Origin: a virus
IMG/VR virus record: IMGVR_UViG_3300036715_002412
Coordinates: 1-32,688 of that record
Reading direction: 5' to 3' (one strand)
DNA: 32,688 nucleotides
Shown here: one piece after another, positions 14,893 to 22,978 of the stretch
Numbering within the stretch: position 1 is the stretch's first letter
Layout: each line of letters starts with the position of its first letter
Made by a program: the position numbers and the translations under genes
The notes under the pieces: generated by a model
Told to the model about the DNA's origin: nothing
Databases searched by the model: none
What the model saw: the letters and a program-made list of their open reading frames with translations, nothing else

Positions 14893-15537
14893 TTAACTTG
14901 TCGCTTCTAAACATTCATCTAAACTTGATAATGCGTATTGTTCTGGCTTCTCGATGCCAATTTCAACATCTAATTCTTCAAGGGTATGATTATCTCTCGT
15001 TCCAATATGATACAACTTTGTCTCTGGATATGCAATTACAACCTTATTATAAATAGATACTAATTTAAAAATATAAGTGTATCCATTATTTAAAACAGTG
15101 TAAAGATGTGATGGAAACACGCTGGTAAATAATTCACCAAAATTATGAAAATTCGAATCCGTCACTGGAAGCTCACAATTAAACGCATCAATTACGCCAT
15201 TGGTGCTAATTCTCCAAGTTCCATTATAAAACCATAACTTCATAATTGAACCATCAATTTTTTGTTGAACCTTTGCACTTTTCCAATCAATAGAGTCGGC
15301 ATTTTTTTCTTGAACATTAAAGAATTTGAAAAAGGGAACGCACACAAGCACAAAATGCTTATCAAAAATAATTCCACGACATTCACGCACAAGGGGGATT
15401 GAAAAATCGCTGAAAAGTTGATTGTAAGAAAACAAATAGAAATCACCATCTTTTTTTATATCAATATAATATGGGGCATTGGAAAGTTTTTCTTTCCAGT
15501 CCAAATTTTCTTGAATGAATTTCTGTAATTTCAACAT
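14893..15537 (-). CDS. N-terminal part of T4 Rnl1-type RNA ligase (motifs I-III), ends at in-frame TAA
   Basis: 214 residues. Motif I is QQKIDGSIMKLW with the AMP-accepting lysine K93 (T4: K99); VRECRGIIFD precedes it as in Rnl1, and TYIFKLVSIYNKVV is the motif IIIa/III region. It lacks motifs IV and V, which are needed to bind ATP and seal, and these lie immediately downstream in the same frame. The junction reads GAA GCG ACA AGT TAA ATG TCT TTC. Rnl1 repairs tRNAs cut by host anticodon nucleases, and the tRNA genes and end-healing enzyme nearby fit that role. Confidence 0.85.
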   Translation of the reverse strand: MLKLQKFIQENLDWKEKLSNAPYYIDIKKDGDFYLFSYNQLFSDFSIPLVRECRGIIFDKHFVLVCVPFFKFFNVQEKNADSIDWKSAKVQQKIDGSIMKLWFYNGTWRISTNGVIDAFNCELPVTDSNFHNFGELFTSVFPSHLYTVLNNGYTYIFKLVSIYNKVVIAYPETKLYHIGTRDNHTLEELDVEIGIEKPEQYALSSLDECLEATS

Positions 15538-15598
15538 GTTGTTTTCTCCTGCTTGAAAAATTGTTTCTTGAAAATTGTGGCATAAGAATACTTATATA

Positions 15599-15799
15599 TC
15601 AAATAATTTTGTTCACATCTTGTCTCAACTCATATTTATCATCTGTTTGATTATATTGAATCAATTTTTCCTTATTCAATTTCGTCAAAGACTTTGCAAC
15701 CGCTTTTTCGGTTATACCAAATTTTTTTGACAATTCTTTTTTAGATTGTCCTCCATCTCGAAGATGGAGCAGGATGGCTAAGTAAGTATGAAAAGCCAT
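15599..15799 (-). CDS. Winged-helix DNA-binding protein
   Basis: 66 residues, almost all one winged helix-turn-helix: LLHLRDGGQSKKELSKKFG (helices 1-2) then ITEKAVAKSLTKLNKEKLI (recognition helix and wing). Probably a small transcription regulator for nearby genes. Its start overlaps the stop of the upstream gene by one base, so the two are translationally coupled. No autoregulatory operator could be identified in the 60-base gap to the ligase gene. Confidence 0.7.
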   Translation of the reverse strand: MAFHTYLAILLHLRDGGQSKKELSKKFGITEKAVAKSLTKLNKEKLIQYNQTDDKYELRQDVNKII

Positions 15800-15990
15800 T
15801 ATTTCCCAATCCCTCTTTTATAGTCCTCTTCAAGTTTAAATGATATTTCCTTAATACGAAGGGCAACGAGATTTAATTGTTGAACAATGTATAAATTATC
15901 TTTTTCGGAATTCTTTTTTGCCCATTCCTCAAAAAATTTTATAATTACTTTCAGTGATTTATTGCTCAATTCATTCTCTCTTATTTTCAT
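15799..15990 (-). CDS. Small coiled-coil protein
   Basis: 63 residues, almost wholly helical with heptad-like leucines and isoleucines (SLKVIIKFFEEWAKK; LVALRIKEISFKLEEDYKRG). Not recognised. It overlaps the winged-helix gene by one base and may act with it. Start ATG at 15990, with GGATTCGTGAA as a weak ribosome site. Confidence 0.6.
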   Translation of the reverse strand: MKIRENELSNKSLKVIIKFFEEWAKKNSEKDNLYIVQQLNLVALRIKEISFKLEEDYKRGIGK

Positions 15991-16034
15991 TTCACGAATC
16001 CTTTCATCTAGTCATAAAACACTTATTTCATAGT

Positions 16035-16865
16035 CTAATAATTCTTATAAAGACTTTCAAAAACATATTCGGAATTGGAACTTCCAACAATTCTTCTAAA
16101 TGGAGAATTTCCAGAAGCTAAATAAACATGATTATTATATAATTTCTGGGGAACATCATAAGTCATATCACTCGTTGCAGTCCTTCCATTAAAAGAAAGA
16201 AGATATTTTCCACTTTGTTTTTCTAACCATCCCCACATTTTTTCATAATCAATTGCACCATAATACATTCCTTTTGTTCCGGTATAGGGTGGATCAAGAT
16301 ATAGAACATCATTTTCTTTTGATTGTATTTTTTCATATGAAATATTTTCAAAGACCACATTGTTTTTATTCAATAATTCACTCCAAATTTTTAATATTTT
16401 TTTTAATTTATCAGGAAGAATTCCATTTCTTTTCACATGAAAAGCAGTATTAAAATTTCCATTTTTATTATATCTTGGCATTCCATTTACAGCTGTTCTC
16501 ATTATAAACATAAAATCGATTGGATTTCTTTCTAAATTAAATCTATCTCTAATAGAAAAATAATATTTTCTTTTTCTTTCTATGTCGTCATCTTTATTCA
16601 AATCCATCCACAATTTTTCATATCCACTACTTATTTCTAAAGGAGAGCTTTTTATTTTTTTCCAAAGACTAATCAAATCATTATTCAAATCTGAAATCAT
16701 AAAATTTTTTACTTTTATATTAGAAACCATTAATTGAAACAAAACTGAACACCCTCCACAAAAGGGTTCATAGTATGTATCAATTTCTTTCGGAAAAAGA
16801 GCGATTATCCTTTTCGCCTGACTCCGCTTGCTTCCAGACCATTTAATAGCAGGTTGTATAATCAA
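16035..16865 (-). CDS. Second D12-class N6-adenine DNA methyltransferase
   Basis: 276 residues. AIKWSGSKRSQ and EPFCGGCSVLF are motifs X and I; LYLDPPYTG (D191-Y194) is the catalytic DPPY. The residue before GSK is Ser rather than the usual Gly/Pro-Gly pair (KWSGSK), and the target region differs from that of the other D12 enzyme, so the two probably recognise different sites. Start ATG at 16865 preceded by AAAGGAG. About 170 bases of AT-rich, gene-free DNA lie upstream. It is the first gene of the run towards the RNA-repair genes. Confidence 0.9.
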   Translation of the reverse strand: MIIQPAIKWSGSKRSQAKRIIALFPKEIDTYYEPFCGGCSVLFQLMVSNIKVKNFMISDLNNDLISLWKKIKSSPLEISSGYEKLWMDLNKDDDIERKRKYYFSIRDRFNLERNPIDFMFIMRTAVNGMPRYNKNGNFNTAFHVKRNGILPDKLKKILKIWSELLNKNNVVFENISYEKIQSKENDVLYLDPPYTGTKGMYYGAIDYEKMWGWLEKQSGKYLLSFNGRTATSDMTYDVPQKLYNNHVYLASGNSPFRRIVGSSNSEYVFESLYKNY

Positions 16866-17039
16866 GATGATCTCCTTTAAAAAATCAACAAAAAAACTTA
16901 TTAATCCAATTACAATTCAATTTTATTTATATCGCTCAACCAAACCACTATCACCTAAAAGCGATAGGTTAGACCCTGTGTGTAAACAATGAGTACAAAA
17001 AAGGTGGATATAAAATATTTTTCATTTTCAAACATATTT

Positions 17040-17576
17040 TCAATCCCCCAAAGTATGAAAATATTTTACAAATAATTCCATGCCATTATCAAAAGTTTTT
17101 TTCATCAAACGATATTTTTCACGAATTTGCTTGTCTGTTTTACTATCATATAAATCTTCATCAATAATAACCATGTATGCTCGAAAGCCACTGGATATAT
17201 CCATTATGACTTGTCTAAAATTATTTTTAGCATTTTCCTCTTCTTCTTTTGTAAATTTATAGCGTCCCCTTTTTTCAAGTTCTTTCCACTCCACATCAAA
17301 AAATTCCATTGGGATTCCAACGAGAGCATGGGGATTATCCAATTTTTCTTTAAGAGAATCCAAAATTTCTGGAATCATCCTTGCTAAATATGTATCTATT
17401 CCCCATGTTGCCGTATAATCCCATCCTTTTTGAACACGCTGAATTGCTTTTTTGACTTCATCATAAACATATTCTATAATCTTATGAGGATGAGATAGGG
17501 CGTAGCTTGGGCGATAACCAGCCAAACTTTTTTCTTTGAAAATCTTATTATCGATGAAATTTGCTATAAAATTCAT
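17040..17576 (-). CDS. Conserved phage protein of unknown function
   Basis: 178 residues. The pattern GWDYTATWGIDTYLARMIPEILDSLKEK, followed by a short Gly-Pro loop, resembles a protein common in tailed phages with a WxxD...LA..I.P.L..F core and no assigned role. No catalytic motif or membrane segment. It begins immediately after the stop of the recombinase (no gap), so the two share a transcript from the promoter at 18445-18472. Confidence 0.65.
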   Translation of the reverse strand: MNFIANFIDNKIFKEKSLAGYRPSYALSHPHKIIEYVYDEVKKAIQRVQKGWDYTATWGIDTYLARMIPEILDSLKEKLDNPHALVGIPMEFFDVEWKELEKRGRYKFTKEEEENAKNNFRQVIMDISSGFRAYMVIIDEDLYDSKTDKQIREKYRLMKKTFDNGMELFVKYFHTLGD

Positions 17577-18413
17577 TTATTTTTCCTCCGCCGTCAAATA
17601 ATCATAGACTTCATTCCGTGCATGAATATATTTTTCACCAATTGCCAAATTACTATGACCGGCAATAAATTTTACCGCATACGGGTCTTTCGTTTTTTCG
17701 TAAATACCCGTTAGAGTATAATGACGAAAAGCGTGTCCATGACCAAATCTGGTAATTTGATCTGCTGTAAATCCAGTGGATTTTACAAAACGATTTATGC
17801 GAAGATATACAGCCGTGCCACTAATAGCATGTCCACCCCAAGAAAACAGATATTCAGACTTCTCATGACGCATTTGGGACACGTCTGCAATCATATCCAA
17901 AATATCTTGAGGAAGTTTAATTGAACGTTCTTTATTACCCTTCCCATGCACAAGCAATCGTCCATCAGAAATATCGGACAATTTAATATTTGCCATTTCG
18001 CTTGAACGCAAACCAATTCTTCCCAAAATGTTGATCATCAAAAAAAGTTTCTTGTTCCCCCTTGATTTTTCAAGAATATCTTGCATTTCTGATTCAGTTG
18101 GCATTCGTATCATTTTTTTGGCGGTGGACAGATATTCAATCTTATCAAAAATATTTGATTGAATATATTCTTGCTGATACAGCCAGCTAAAAAATGAAGA
18201 AATAATACGAGTTATGGTATTCTTGCTTGAATTTGTAATTTTTAAACTATTTCGATATTCACGAAATTGAATGGCCGTAACCGCCTTCAAGTCTTCAATA
18301 GAATTGATATTCAATGCCGAAAGAAAAGCATCAATTACACTTCGATATGACCGAAGGGTAAGATGACTTTTATCGTTTTTCGCATTCAAGAATTGCTCGT
18401 ATTCATTGAACAT
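17577..18413 (-). CDS. Tyrosine recombinase (XerC/D-like phage integrase)
   Basis: 278 residues. The N-terminal SAM-like core-binding domain (about 1-95) is followed by the catalytic domain with R136 in GLRSSEMANI, K158 in VHGKGNKER, H227 and R230 in HGHAFRHYTLT, H253 in AGHSN and nucleophile Y262 in EKYIHAR: a complete set. It is about 40 residues shorter than integron integrases and lacks an evident IntI insert, so it should not recombine attC sites. Likely roles are phage integration or resolution of genome multimers. No attachment core could be recognised. Start ATG at 18413 with AAAGGA, about 25 bases after a consensus promoter. Confidence 0.9.
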   Translation of the reverse strand: MFNEYEQFLNAKNDKSHLTLRSYRSVIDAFLSALNINSIEDLKAVTAIQFREYRNSLKITNSSKNTITRIISSFFSWLYQQEYIQSNIFDKIEYLSTAKKMIRMPTESEMQDILEKSRGNKKLFLMINILGRIGLRSSEMANIKLSDISDGRLLVHGKGNKERSIKLPQDILDMIADVSQMRHEKSEYLFSWGGHAISGTAVYLRINRFVKSTGFTADQITRFGHGHAFRHYTLTGIYEKTKDPYAVKFIAGHSNLAIGEKYIHARNEVYDYLTAEEK

Positions 18414-18444
18414 AGTAGAATCCTTTCTTTATCAATATATTATG

Positions 18445-18472
18445 ATTATACAGTAAAAAAGGATTTTGTCAA
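18445..18472 (-). promoter_or_regulatory. Consensus sigma-70 promoter for the recombinase
   Basis: TTGACA, 16 bases, TATAAT on the minus strand; short leader to the ATG at 18413. Confidence 0.85.
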
Positions 18473-18563
18473 TAGTAAAATGTCATATTTTTAATGTCAC
18501 ATTTATAATTTTAATAATCTATCTATCAAATTTATTTATCATAATCTCAGCATCTTTTCTACA

Positions 18564-18827
18564 TTATTTTATCTTTTGTTCCGATGTATGTATAAATGAA
18601 AAATATTTTCCTTTGGTTTCATATAAATAACCCATGCAAAAAAGCCATTCAAAATCAAATGATTCTGGTATCAGATCAACAACAATGGGTAGCCTTTTTT
18701 TAACTATATATTTCACCATAGAATCTTTAGTTTCAATGGGTAGCTCTTTCATTTTATTTTTATCAAGAAGTTTTGTTTTCTTATCAACCATGCTATTTAT
18801 GATTTTATTAAATTCTCTTTTTTTCAT
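18564..18827 (-). CDS. Small unknown protein
   Basis: 87 residues. Basic helical N-terminal half, then a compact hydrophobic end (ESFDFEWLFCMGYLYETKGKY). Not recognised. It starts 3 bases after the stop of the previous small gene and closes the operon read from 19494. The ATG context is GGATAAAATATG, a weak ribosome site, suggesting coupling to the gene before. Confidence 0.6.
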   Translation of the reverse strand: MKKREFNKIINSMVDKKTKLLDKNKMKELPIETKDSMVKYIVKKRLPIVVDLIPESFDFEWLFCMGYLYETKGKYFSFIHTSEQKIK

Positions 18828-18830
18828 ATT

Positions 18831-18962
18831 TTATCCGCCATGATTTTGATTATAAACAATCATTTTAAATGCTTCATCCGCCATCATTTTTCTATCCGTT
18901 GCTATTGCTTGAATCACGGCATCATTTTTCATTAAAAAATCAAGAATATTCATTCTATTCAT
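18831..18962 (-). CDS. Very small unknown protein
   Basis: 43 residues from ATG at 18962 (or 40 from 18953), ending DEAFKMIVYNQNHGG. It overlaps the upstream gene by 8 bases at AAGGATGAATAG, where the AAGG serves the second ATG well. A helical protein with no motif. The overlap and codon pattern support a real, coupled gene; the longer in-frame extension upstream overlaps the neighbour too far to be likely. Confidence 0.5.
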   Translation of the reverse strand: MNRMNILDFLMKNDAVIQAIATDRKMMADEAFKMIVYNQNHGG

Positions 18963-19203
18963 CCTTTTTTGCGCGTAATCCAAATGAATTGCTATTTTGG
19001 TATCCATGACAAAGAGAATAAAAATCATAAACGCCATTTGGGTCTAAAAGTTCAATCCAAGCATTTTCATTAGTGAATAAGGTGGAAGCATCGATAACGG
19101 CATCCGTTGGATTTTCCTTGTCCCAAAGATGAAATCCATGTTCATCAACTATCAAAGTCCATCTTCCTGTTTCTGATTTAAATTCATGTCGGCTCATTTT
19201 CAT
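18955..19203 (-). CDS. Small unknown protein
   Basis: 82 residues; beta-rich (GRWTLIVDEHGFHLWDK; AWIELLDPNGVYDFYSL). It resembles other small acidic phage proteins but no family is recognised. AAAGGAAA precedes the ATG, a double start ATGAAAATG. It sits mid-operon and overlaps the following gene. Confidence 0.6.
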   Translation of the reverse strand: MKMSRHEFKSETGRWTLIVDEHGFHLWDKENPTDAVIDASTLFTNENAWIELLDPNGVYDFYSLCHGYQNSNSFGLRAKKDE

Positions 19204-19266
19204 TTTCCTTTTTCTGTTTACAAAATCTTTCTTTTGCTAATTTTTATTTGTAAACCCAGCGCGCTA

Positions 19267-19494
19267 TTATTCACCCATTTTCACATCTTTTATTGTGTCA
19301 GTTTCAACAAACACTTCGTCCTTCGAGAGCTTTTCTAAAAGCTCTCCAGCTTTTGAATGATGATACACGACATTTTTCCAATTCCACAATCGATAAAGCC
19401 AATTAGATTTACAATAATGCTCAACGTAAGTTTGGTGCTCATCAATTTCATCTAATATATTTTCTAGGGCATTCTTTACTTTTTCTTCTTCCAT
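19267..19494 (-). CDS. Small acidic helical protein
   Basis: 75 residues, strongly acidic ends and a Trp/Tyr-rich centre (SNWLYRLWNWKNVVYHHS). Not recognised. TAGGAGATAAA precedes the ATG. First gene after the terminator that closes the DUF932 unit; no promoter with good boxes was found between, so it may depend on readthrough. Confidence 0.6.
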   Translation of the reverse strand: MEEEKVKNALENILDEIDEHQTYVEHYCKSNWLYRLWNWKNVVYHHSKAGELLEKLSKDEVFVETDTIKDVKMGE

Positions 19495-19533
19495 TTTATC
19501 TCCTATTTATGAAACAACAAGTTTATCAAAACC

Positions 19534-19572
19534 ACAACCATCCTGATTTTATTCAGAATGGTTGTTTTTTTA
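19534..19572. terminator. Terminator-like hairpin after the DUF932 gene
   Basis: ACAACCAT pairs with ATGGTTGT and CTGA with TCAG around a TTTTAT loop. The better T-run is on the plus-strand side, with only GTTTTG on the minus strand. It starts seven bases after the DUF932 stop and probably ends that transcript. Confidence 0.6.
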
Positions 19573-19578
19573 TTTTTT

Positions 19579-20637
19579 CTACTTTCCGTCCATGTGATTT
19601 ACAATTACATTCAAAGCCTTTTTCATTGTGTTGGCACGATTCCCAATAAACACAGACGATGTATCGTCTTTTTTACTTAAACGTTCATGATTTTCTATCT
19701 GTGTAAATACATTCCAAAGACCCCACATATCAGGCGTAATTGCAATTCCACGAGAGGAATTGTTGAAAAGCTCATATGCCAAATTTCGGTCACGTTCCGC
19801 AATTTCATTTTTCTTGGCAAGAGCTTCAGCATTACGTTCAATAATTTTCTTGGGAGCATCTTTTGCCTCGGAAAATTCATAAACAGATTCAACAATTGAT
19901 TTTAAAACATTCTCCGAATCAACTGGAATTGATTTCATCCGATTGAACAGATTGGAAATTAATTCAGCTTGCCTATCTGCCTTCTGGTCAATATGGCTCA
20001 TCCATTCACCCAAATCATTGAGGATATACGGAGAATTATGCTTGCCATTCCAAACTAAGCCCTCGTCAGTCCCATCGCTTTTTTTGTGCTTTGTTTGATT
20101 CACAACCATTTGAAACGTATTTGAACACACAGTGCGAATTCCAGAAATGGCAAGCGTAATGGACATTTTTCCATCAAAACCACCAAGAATTGTTCCAAAC
20201 AATGTAACCTTGTCGTCTTTGCCAACAATTACATCCCCCTTCTTCAATTGCCAAGTTACGAACATGCGTTCACCATGATTTAAAAATCCCATTGTTTCAA
20301 CTGGCTTCTTCACTTTTTCATCAAATTTCTTTGCAATGTCCTCAGCTTGCACAAGATGATAACTATCCGTACACCAACCAATCGGAATATACTTATCATC
20401 TGTTTTGGTGGGGAGGCGATAAATACGAAAATCGCCAGTCTCGTGCATCTCCCCATCGGGAGATTTTGCAAAATCTTTCCATAATTCAAAAATGGGAACT
20501 CCATCGTGACCGTCAAACATATTCAATGTTTCCATCGCCGTTTGATCGATTTCATTCCGATACCCCAATGAATGCCATGCCGCACCAGAACGCTTTACGT
20601 CGACATAAATATTTTTACCTTGAGCATTTACCGACAT
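19579..20637 (-). CDS. DUF932 phage/plasmid-related protein
   Basis: 352 residues. The opening (WHSLGYRNEIDQTA), the middle GWCTDSYHLVQAEDIAKKFDE and the core TILGGFDGKMSITLAISGIRTVCSNT match the DUF932 family (TIGR03299), found in phages and plasmids near replication genes. Biochemical role unknown; an association with recombination or anti-restriction is sometimes proposed. It is transcribed alone: a consensus promoter lies 42 bases upstream, a terminator precedes that promoter, and another hairpin follows the stop. AAAAGGAGAATAAA is a strong ribosome site. The isolated, well-promoted unit suggests high expression. Confidence 0.82.
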   Translation of the reverse strand: MSVNAQGKNIYVDVKRSGAAWHSLGYRNEIDQTAMETLNMFDGHDGVPIFELWKDFAKSPDGEMHETGDFRIYRLPTKTDDKYIPIGWCTDSYHLVQAEDIAKKFDEKVKKPVETMGFLNHGERMFVTWQLKKGDVIVGKDDKVTLFGTILGGFDGKMSITLAISGIRTVCSNTFQMVVNQTKHKKSDGTDEGLVWNGKHNSPYILNDLGEWMSHIDQKADRQAELISNLFNRMKSIPVDSENVLKSIVESVYEFSEAKDAPKKIIERNAEALAKKNEIAERDRNLAYELFNNSSRGIAITPDMWGLWNVFTQIENHERLSKKDDTSSVFIGNRANTMKKALNVIVNHMDGK

Positions 20638-20678
20638 TTTATTCTCCTTTTGAATTTTATTTTCTTTTATCTTTCATC

Positions 20679-20707
20679 ATTATAAAACAAATAATTCTTT
20701 TTGTCAA
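20679..20707 (-). promoter_or_regulatory. Consensus sigma-70 promoter for DUF932
   Basis: TTGACA, 17 bases, TATAAT on the minus strand. Confidence 0.87.
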
Positions 20708-20719
20708 TAGGCAAAATAA

Positions 20720-20755
20720 AAACCTGTATTCGCATCATAGATGAAATACAGGTTT
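20720..20755 (-). terminator. Intrinsic terminator upstream of the DUF932 promoter
   Basis: AAACCTGTATT pairs with AATACAGGTTT (11 pairs), followed on the minus strand by TTTATTTT. It ends the operon read from 21495. Confidence 0.82.
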
Positions 20756-20777
20756 CATGAACGATTGTTCTATTTAG

Positions 20778-20903
20778 TTATACATAAACATCCCAATTTC
20801 CAATATGACAAATTGAACATAAATAACGTTCCGCTCTTTTGTTCAACTTTTCATAAAATTCAAATTCCGTTTCACATTCACAATGAAAACAATAATGTTT
20901 CAT
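20778..20903 (-). CDS. 41-residue zinc-ribbon-like protein
   Basis: The product begins MKHYCFHCECETEF and has a second pair in YLCSICHIGNW, giving C5, C8, C10, C29 and C32, a compact CxxC-CxxC zinc-ribbon pattern. GGAGATGGC stands before the ATG. It ends 22 bases before a terminator. Small zinc proteins of this type in phages often modulate host enzymes, but no family is recognised. A similar pattern occurs, interrupted by a stop, at 28297-28413. Confidence 0.6.
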   Translation of the reverse strand: MKHYCFHCECETEFEFYEKLNKRAERYLCSICHIGNWDVYV

Positions 20904-20927
20904 GCCATCTCCAAAATTGATTTCAAA

Positions 20928-21131
20928 CTAAAAACGAATGGTCACATCATAAGAATTTCTACATTGTTGACATTTACGAATTTCAACAATATAGCCATCT
21001 TTTTCCAAAAAATTTAACTTTATATCTACGACAATCTCCCAAACAAGATTGAAGTCCCACCAATAATGCTGGCCTTTTTGTTTAAGATGCGATATCTCGT
21101 TTTGGATTTTTAGAATTGATGAACTTGTCAT
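20928..21131 (-). CDS. Small unknown protein with C-terminal CxxC
   Basis: 67 residues. Helical N-terminus, Trp-rich centre (YWWDFNLVWEIVV) and C54-x2-C57 (RKCQQCRNSYDVTI) near the end. One CxxC alone could bind zinc only in a dimer or with a partner. It lies between two other small genes of one operon and has no clear homologue known to me. Confidence 0.55.
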   Translation of the reverse strand: MTSSSILKIQNEISHLKQKGQHYWWDFNLVWEIVVDIKLNFLEKDGYIVEIRKCQQCRNSYDVTIRF

Positions 21132-21147
21132 TGTCTATTATTTAATA

Positions 21148-21495
21148 TCAACGTTTCGCACGTTTCATCATGCGATCATATAACTGACGACCATAAAGTT
21201 TCTTCACCACATTGAGAGCAAAGCCAATGTTCTCATCAAAAACATCTCCCTCATGACAACGAACCTGGGTTTTATCGCCGTCGGCCCAAATAACTGTTGT
21301 CACTGGATTTGAAAATATAATTTGTTTAACATGAGGAATAGTGTTGATAGGAATGCGAAGACATGAATTAGTATGGTAGGGAGGCTGGGAATTTGTTTCG
21401 CAACCTAAACCTATTAGATTGCTTGTAATATAAATAGATTCATCAAGAATAGATTTGTCAAGCTGAATAGAATTATTTTTTTTAGATGTATTCAT
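21148..21495 (-). CDS. Conserved small phage protein
   Basis: 115 residues. The block NPVTTVIWADGDKTQVRCHEGD, then VFDENIGFALNVVKKLYG, resembles a very widespread tailed-phage protein whose usual form is 'I.FNPPATIVFWKDGTKT.V'. Its function is unknown. The N-terminal 45 residues are polar and probably flexible. It is the first gene of a three-gene operon ended by the terminator at 20720-20755; the start is ATG at 21495, with no strong Shine-Dalgarno. Confidence 0.7.
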   Translation of the reverse strand: MNTSKKNNSIQLDKSILDESIYITSNLIGLGCETNSQPPYHTNSCLRIPINTIPHVKQIIFSNPVTTVIWADGDKTQVRCHEGDVFDENIGFALNVVKKLYGRQLYDRMMKRAKR

Positions 21496-22082
21496 TTTTA
21501 TTTTTACCCATTTCTTTTTTATTTTTATTCATTGTTCTTTTGATTATAATCATATAATATTTGCAAAACTAAATGAAAGTTTTTTTGATTTTGTTGACAC
21601 CGAAGTGTATTAAAATATTCATTATCACTTCCTAAATAAAACCCGCTAATTGCGGCAACTATACCACTCGATCTTGAAATCCAGGTCTCGCATTAAACAA
21701 TAAATAAATTCCAACTATCCATAAACATGTTTACAAACCGAACGACGTTATTTGTTTGATATTCTAGTATAATCCAGCAAAAAAATTGACCATTGGCACT
21801 AAATAATTTCTTTATCCACATCATGAAACTGGAGTCACAGGATATTATGTTTTATTATATTTTTCATGTTGACAATCCCATTAAACGAATCAATAATTTA
21901 TATATTATATGATAAATTCGCCTTCGTGTGAAAGATTTTTATCTTCCAGAGTTTTGCGGGATACAACTTGGATTGTGTTCATCTTTTCACCCAATGTTTT
22001 TGTATAATATCATGGTTTTTGTACCCGTCAAGATGCAAAATAAATCATCGGATGGTGAATCATAGTCTATTTTATAAAAAAT
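21496..22082. other. 587-base gap without a convincing gene
   Basis: AT-rich, no frame with a ribosome site on either strand. It holds a small minus-strand terminator (GCCGCAATTAGCGGG plus TTTTATTT, 21634-21656) with no clear gene before it, so a short untranslated RNA may end there. Plus-strand TTGACA occurs at about 21595 and 21868 with poor -10 boxes. It separates two operons and could hold a regulatory or replication function. Confidence 0.4.
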
Positions 22083-22544
22083 CTAGATATTTATAACTGG
22101 ATTGCCATTTATAGTAAAAACATGACCCTTTGGCGTATCTATTATACCAATTTTGAATCCTTTTACTGGATAAGCAACAATTAAAAATCCATCTTGTATA
22201 AATGGTTTTGGGCTATGCCAATCATTCATTAATTTTATCAGTTTTTCAAATAATATTTTTTGTCTTTCTTCTTTTTTCTTACCACTGGAAAACGAAAGAC
22301 AAATATTTTCAATTTCTTGTATTTGTTCCAAAGACAATGCAAACCACTCTCCTCTAATATTTTCTTTTTTATATCTAGAATGAAGAAAAAATTCTATTTC
22401 TTTTGCGTCGTTATGTTCAAAAACAAATATTATTTCTAATTCGTAAGGATTTCCAACCATCAATGTTTTTATTCTTTTTTCTATATTATTGGAAAACCCT
22501 ATTTTATAGAATTCATTACATTTCATCACATAAACATATGGCAT
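22083..22544 (-). CDS. GIY-YIG / T5orf172-type nuclease-like protein
   Basis: 153 residues. The first 80 match the T5orf172/MUG113 branch of the GIY-YIG superfamily: YVYVMKCNEFYKIGFSNNIEKRI replaces GIY...YIG, with the catalytic-position Arg in the helix (KRIKTL), then EIEFFLHSRYKKENIRGEWFALS with the conserved E and RGEWF. GIY-YIG proteins cut DNA with a single metal; many T5orf172 proteins are uncharacterised. The C-terminal 60 residues are a separate beta-rich part. The start overlaps the stop of the preceding frame by one base. It is the last gene of the operon from 25515. Confidence 0.72.
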   Translation of the reverse strand: MPYVYVMKCNEFYKIGFSNNIEKRIKTLMVGNPYELEIIFVFEHNDAKEIEFFLHSRYKKENIRGEWFALSLEQIQEIENICLSFSSGKKKEERQKILFEKLIKLMNDWHSPKPFIQDGFLIVAYPVKGFKIGIIDTPKGHVFTINGNPVINI

Positions 22545-22978
22545 TACTTATTATCTCCAGTAGTTTTTTCTAATGTTTTTTCCACCAGTAGATTTATTGG
22601 AATGCCATCCACCAACAGATTTCCATCTTTAAAACTAAAATCATGCTCATTATCTGTCAAACACCAGTAGATTTTTCCATCTTTATTTGTCATCCAACTT
22701 TCGGGAAAACTCATTTTGATTGCTTTGAAATCTCCAATTATTATCTGAACCGCCAGTAGTTTTGCCAGCAAGAGTGAATCCGAGACTTTTTCTTCTAAAA
22801 TCAAGGATTCTTCCTTCGTGTGGGCATCTTTCAATACTTGTAATTTTTTTAATTCTTGTTCCATTGATTTTATTGGGGCTAACCCTTTTTCTTTGTCCAT
22901 TTTTCCAGAAGGTATATATCCAGTAGATTTTTCCTGTCTTGAACCATTTTTCATTTTTCTTATCCCATGCTTTCCCAT
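22544..22978 (-). CDS. Unknown ORF in a frame-disturbed, repeat-rich stretch (frame A)
   Basis: Up to 144 residues. The part from MEQELKKLQVLKDAHTK to the end (MSFPESWMTNKDGKIYWCLT; GNLLVDGIPINLLVEK) looks like normal protein, while the first 35 residues are low-complexity and compete with the frame ending at 22683. This frame equals that of the membrane protein upstream (23144-24205). The likeliest reading is one gene whose frame changes near 22,900, by mutation or recoding. The stretch contains five of the seven CCAGTAG-type repeats described separately. Confidence 0.4.
   Translation of the reverse strand: MGKHGIRKMKNGSRQEKSTGYIPSGKMDKEKGLAPIKSMEQELKKLQVLKDAHTKEESLILEEKVSDSLLLAKLLAVQIIIGDFKAIKMSFPESWMTNKDGKIYWCLTDNEHDFSFKDGNLLVDGIPINLLVEKTLEKTTGDNK

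Noticed and set aside
14893-14895. Alternative genetic code reading TAA as sense
   Set aside because: Many intact genes here end at TAA in expected places, including cassettes with the stop in their attC core, so genome-wide reassignment is unlikely.
17577-18413. Recombinase as an integron integrase (IntI) serving the attC sites
   Set aside because: Catalytic residues fit any tyrosine recombinase; the protein is about 40 residues shorter than IntI, lacks a visible IntI-specific insert, and no attI site adjoins it.
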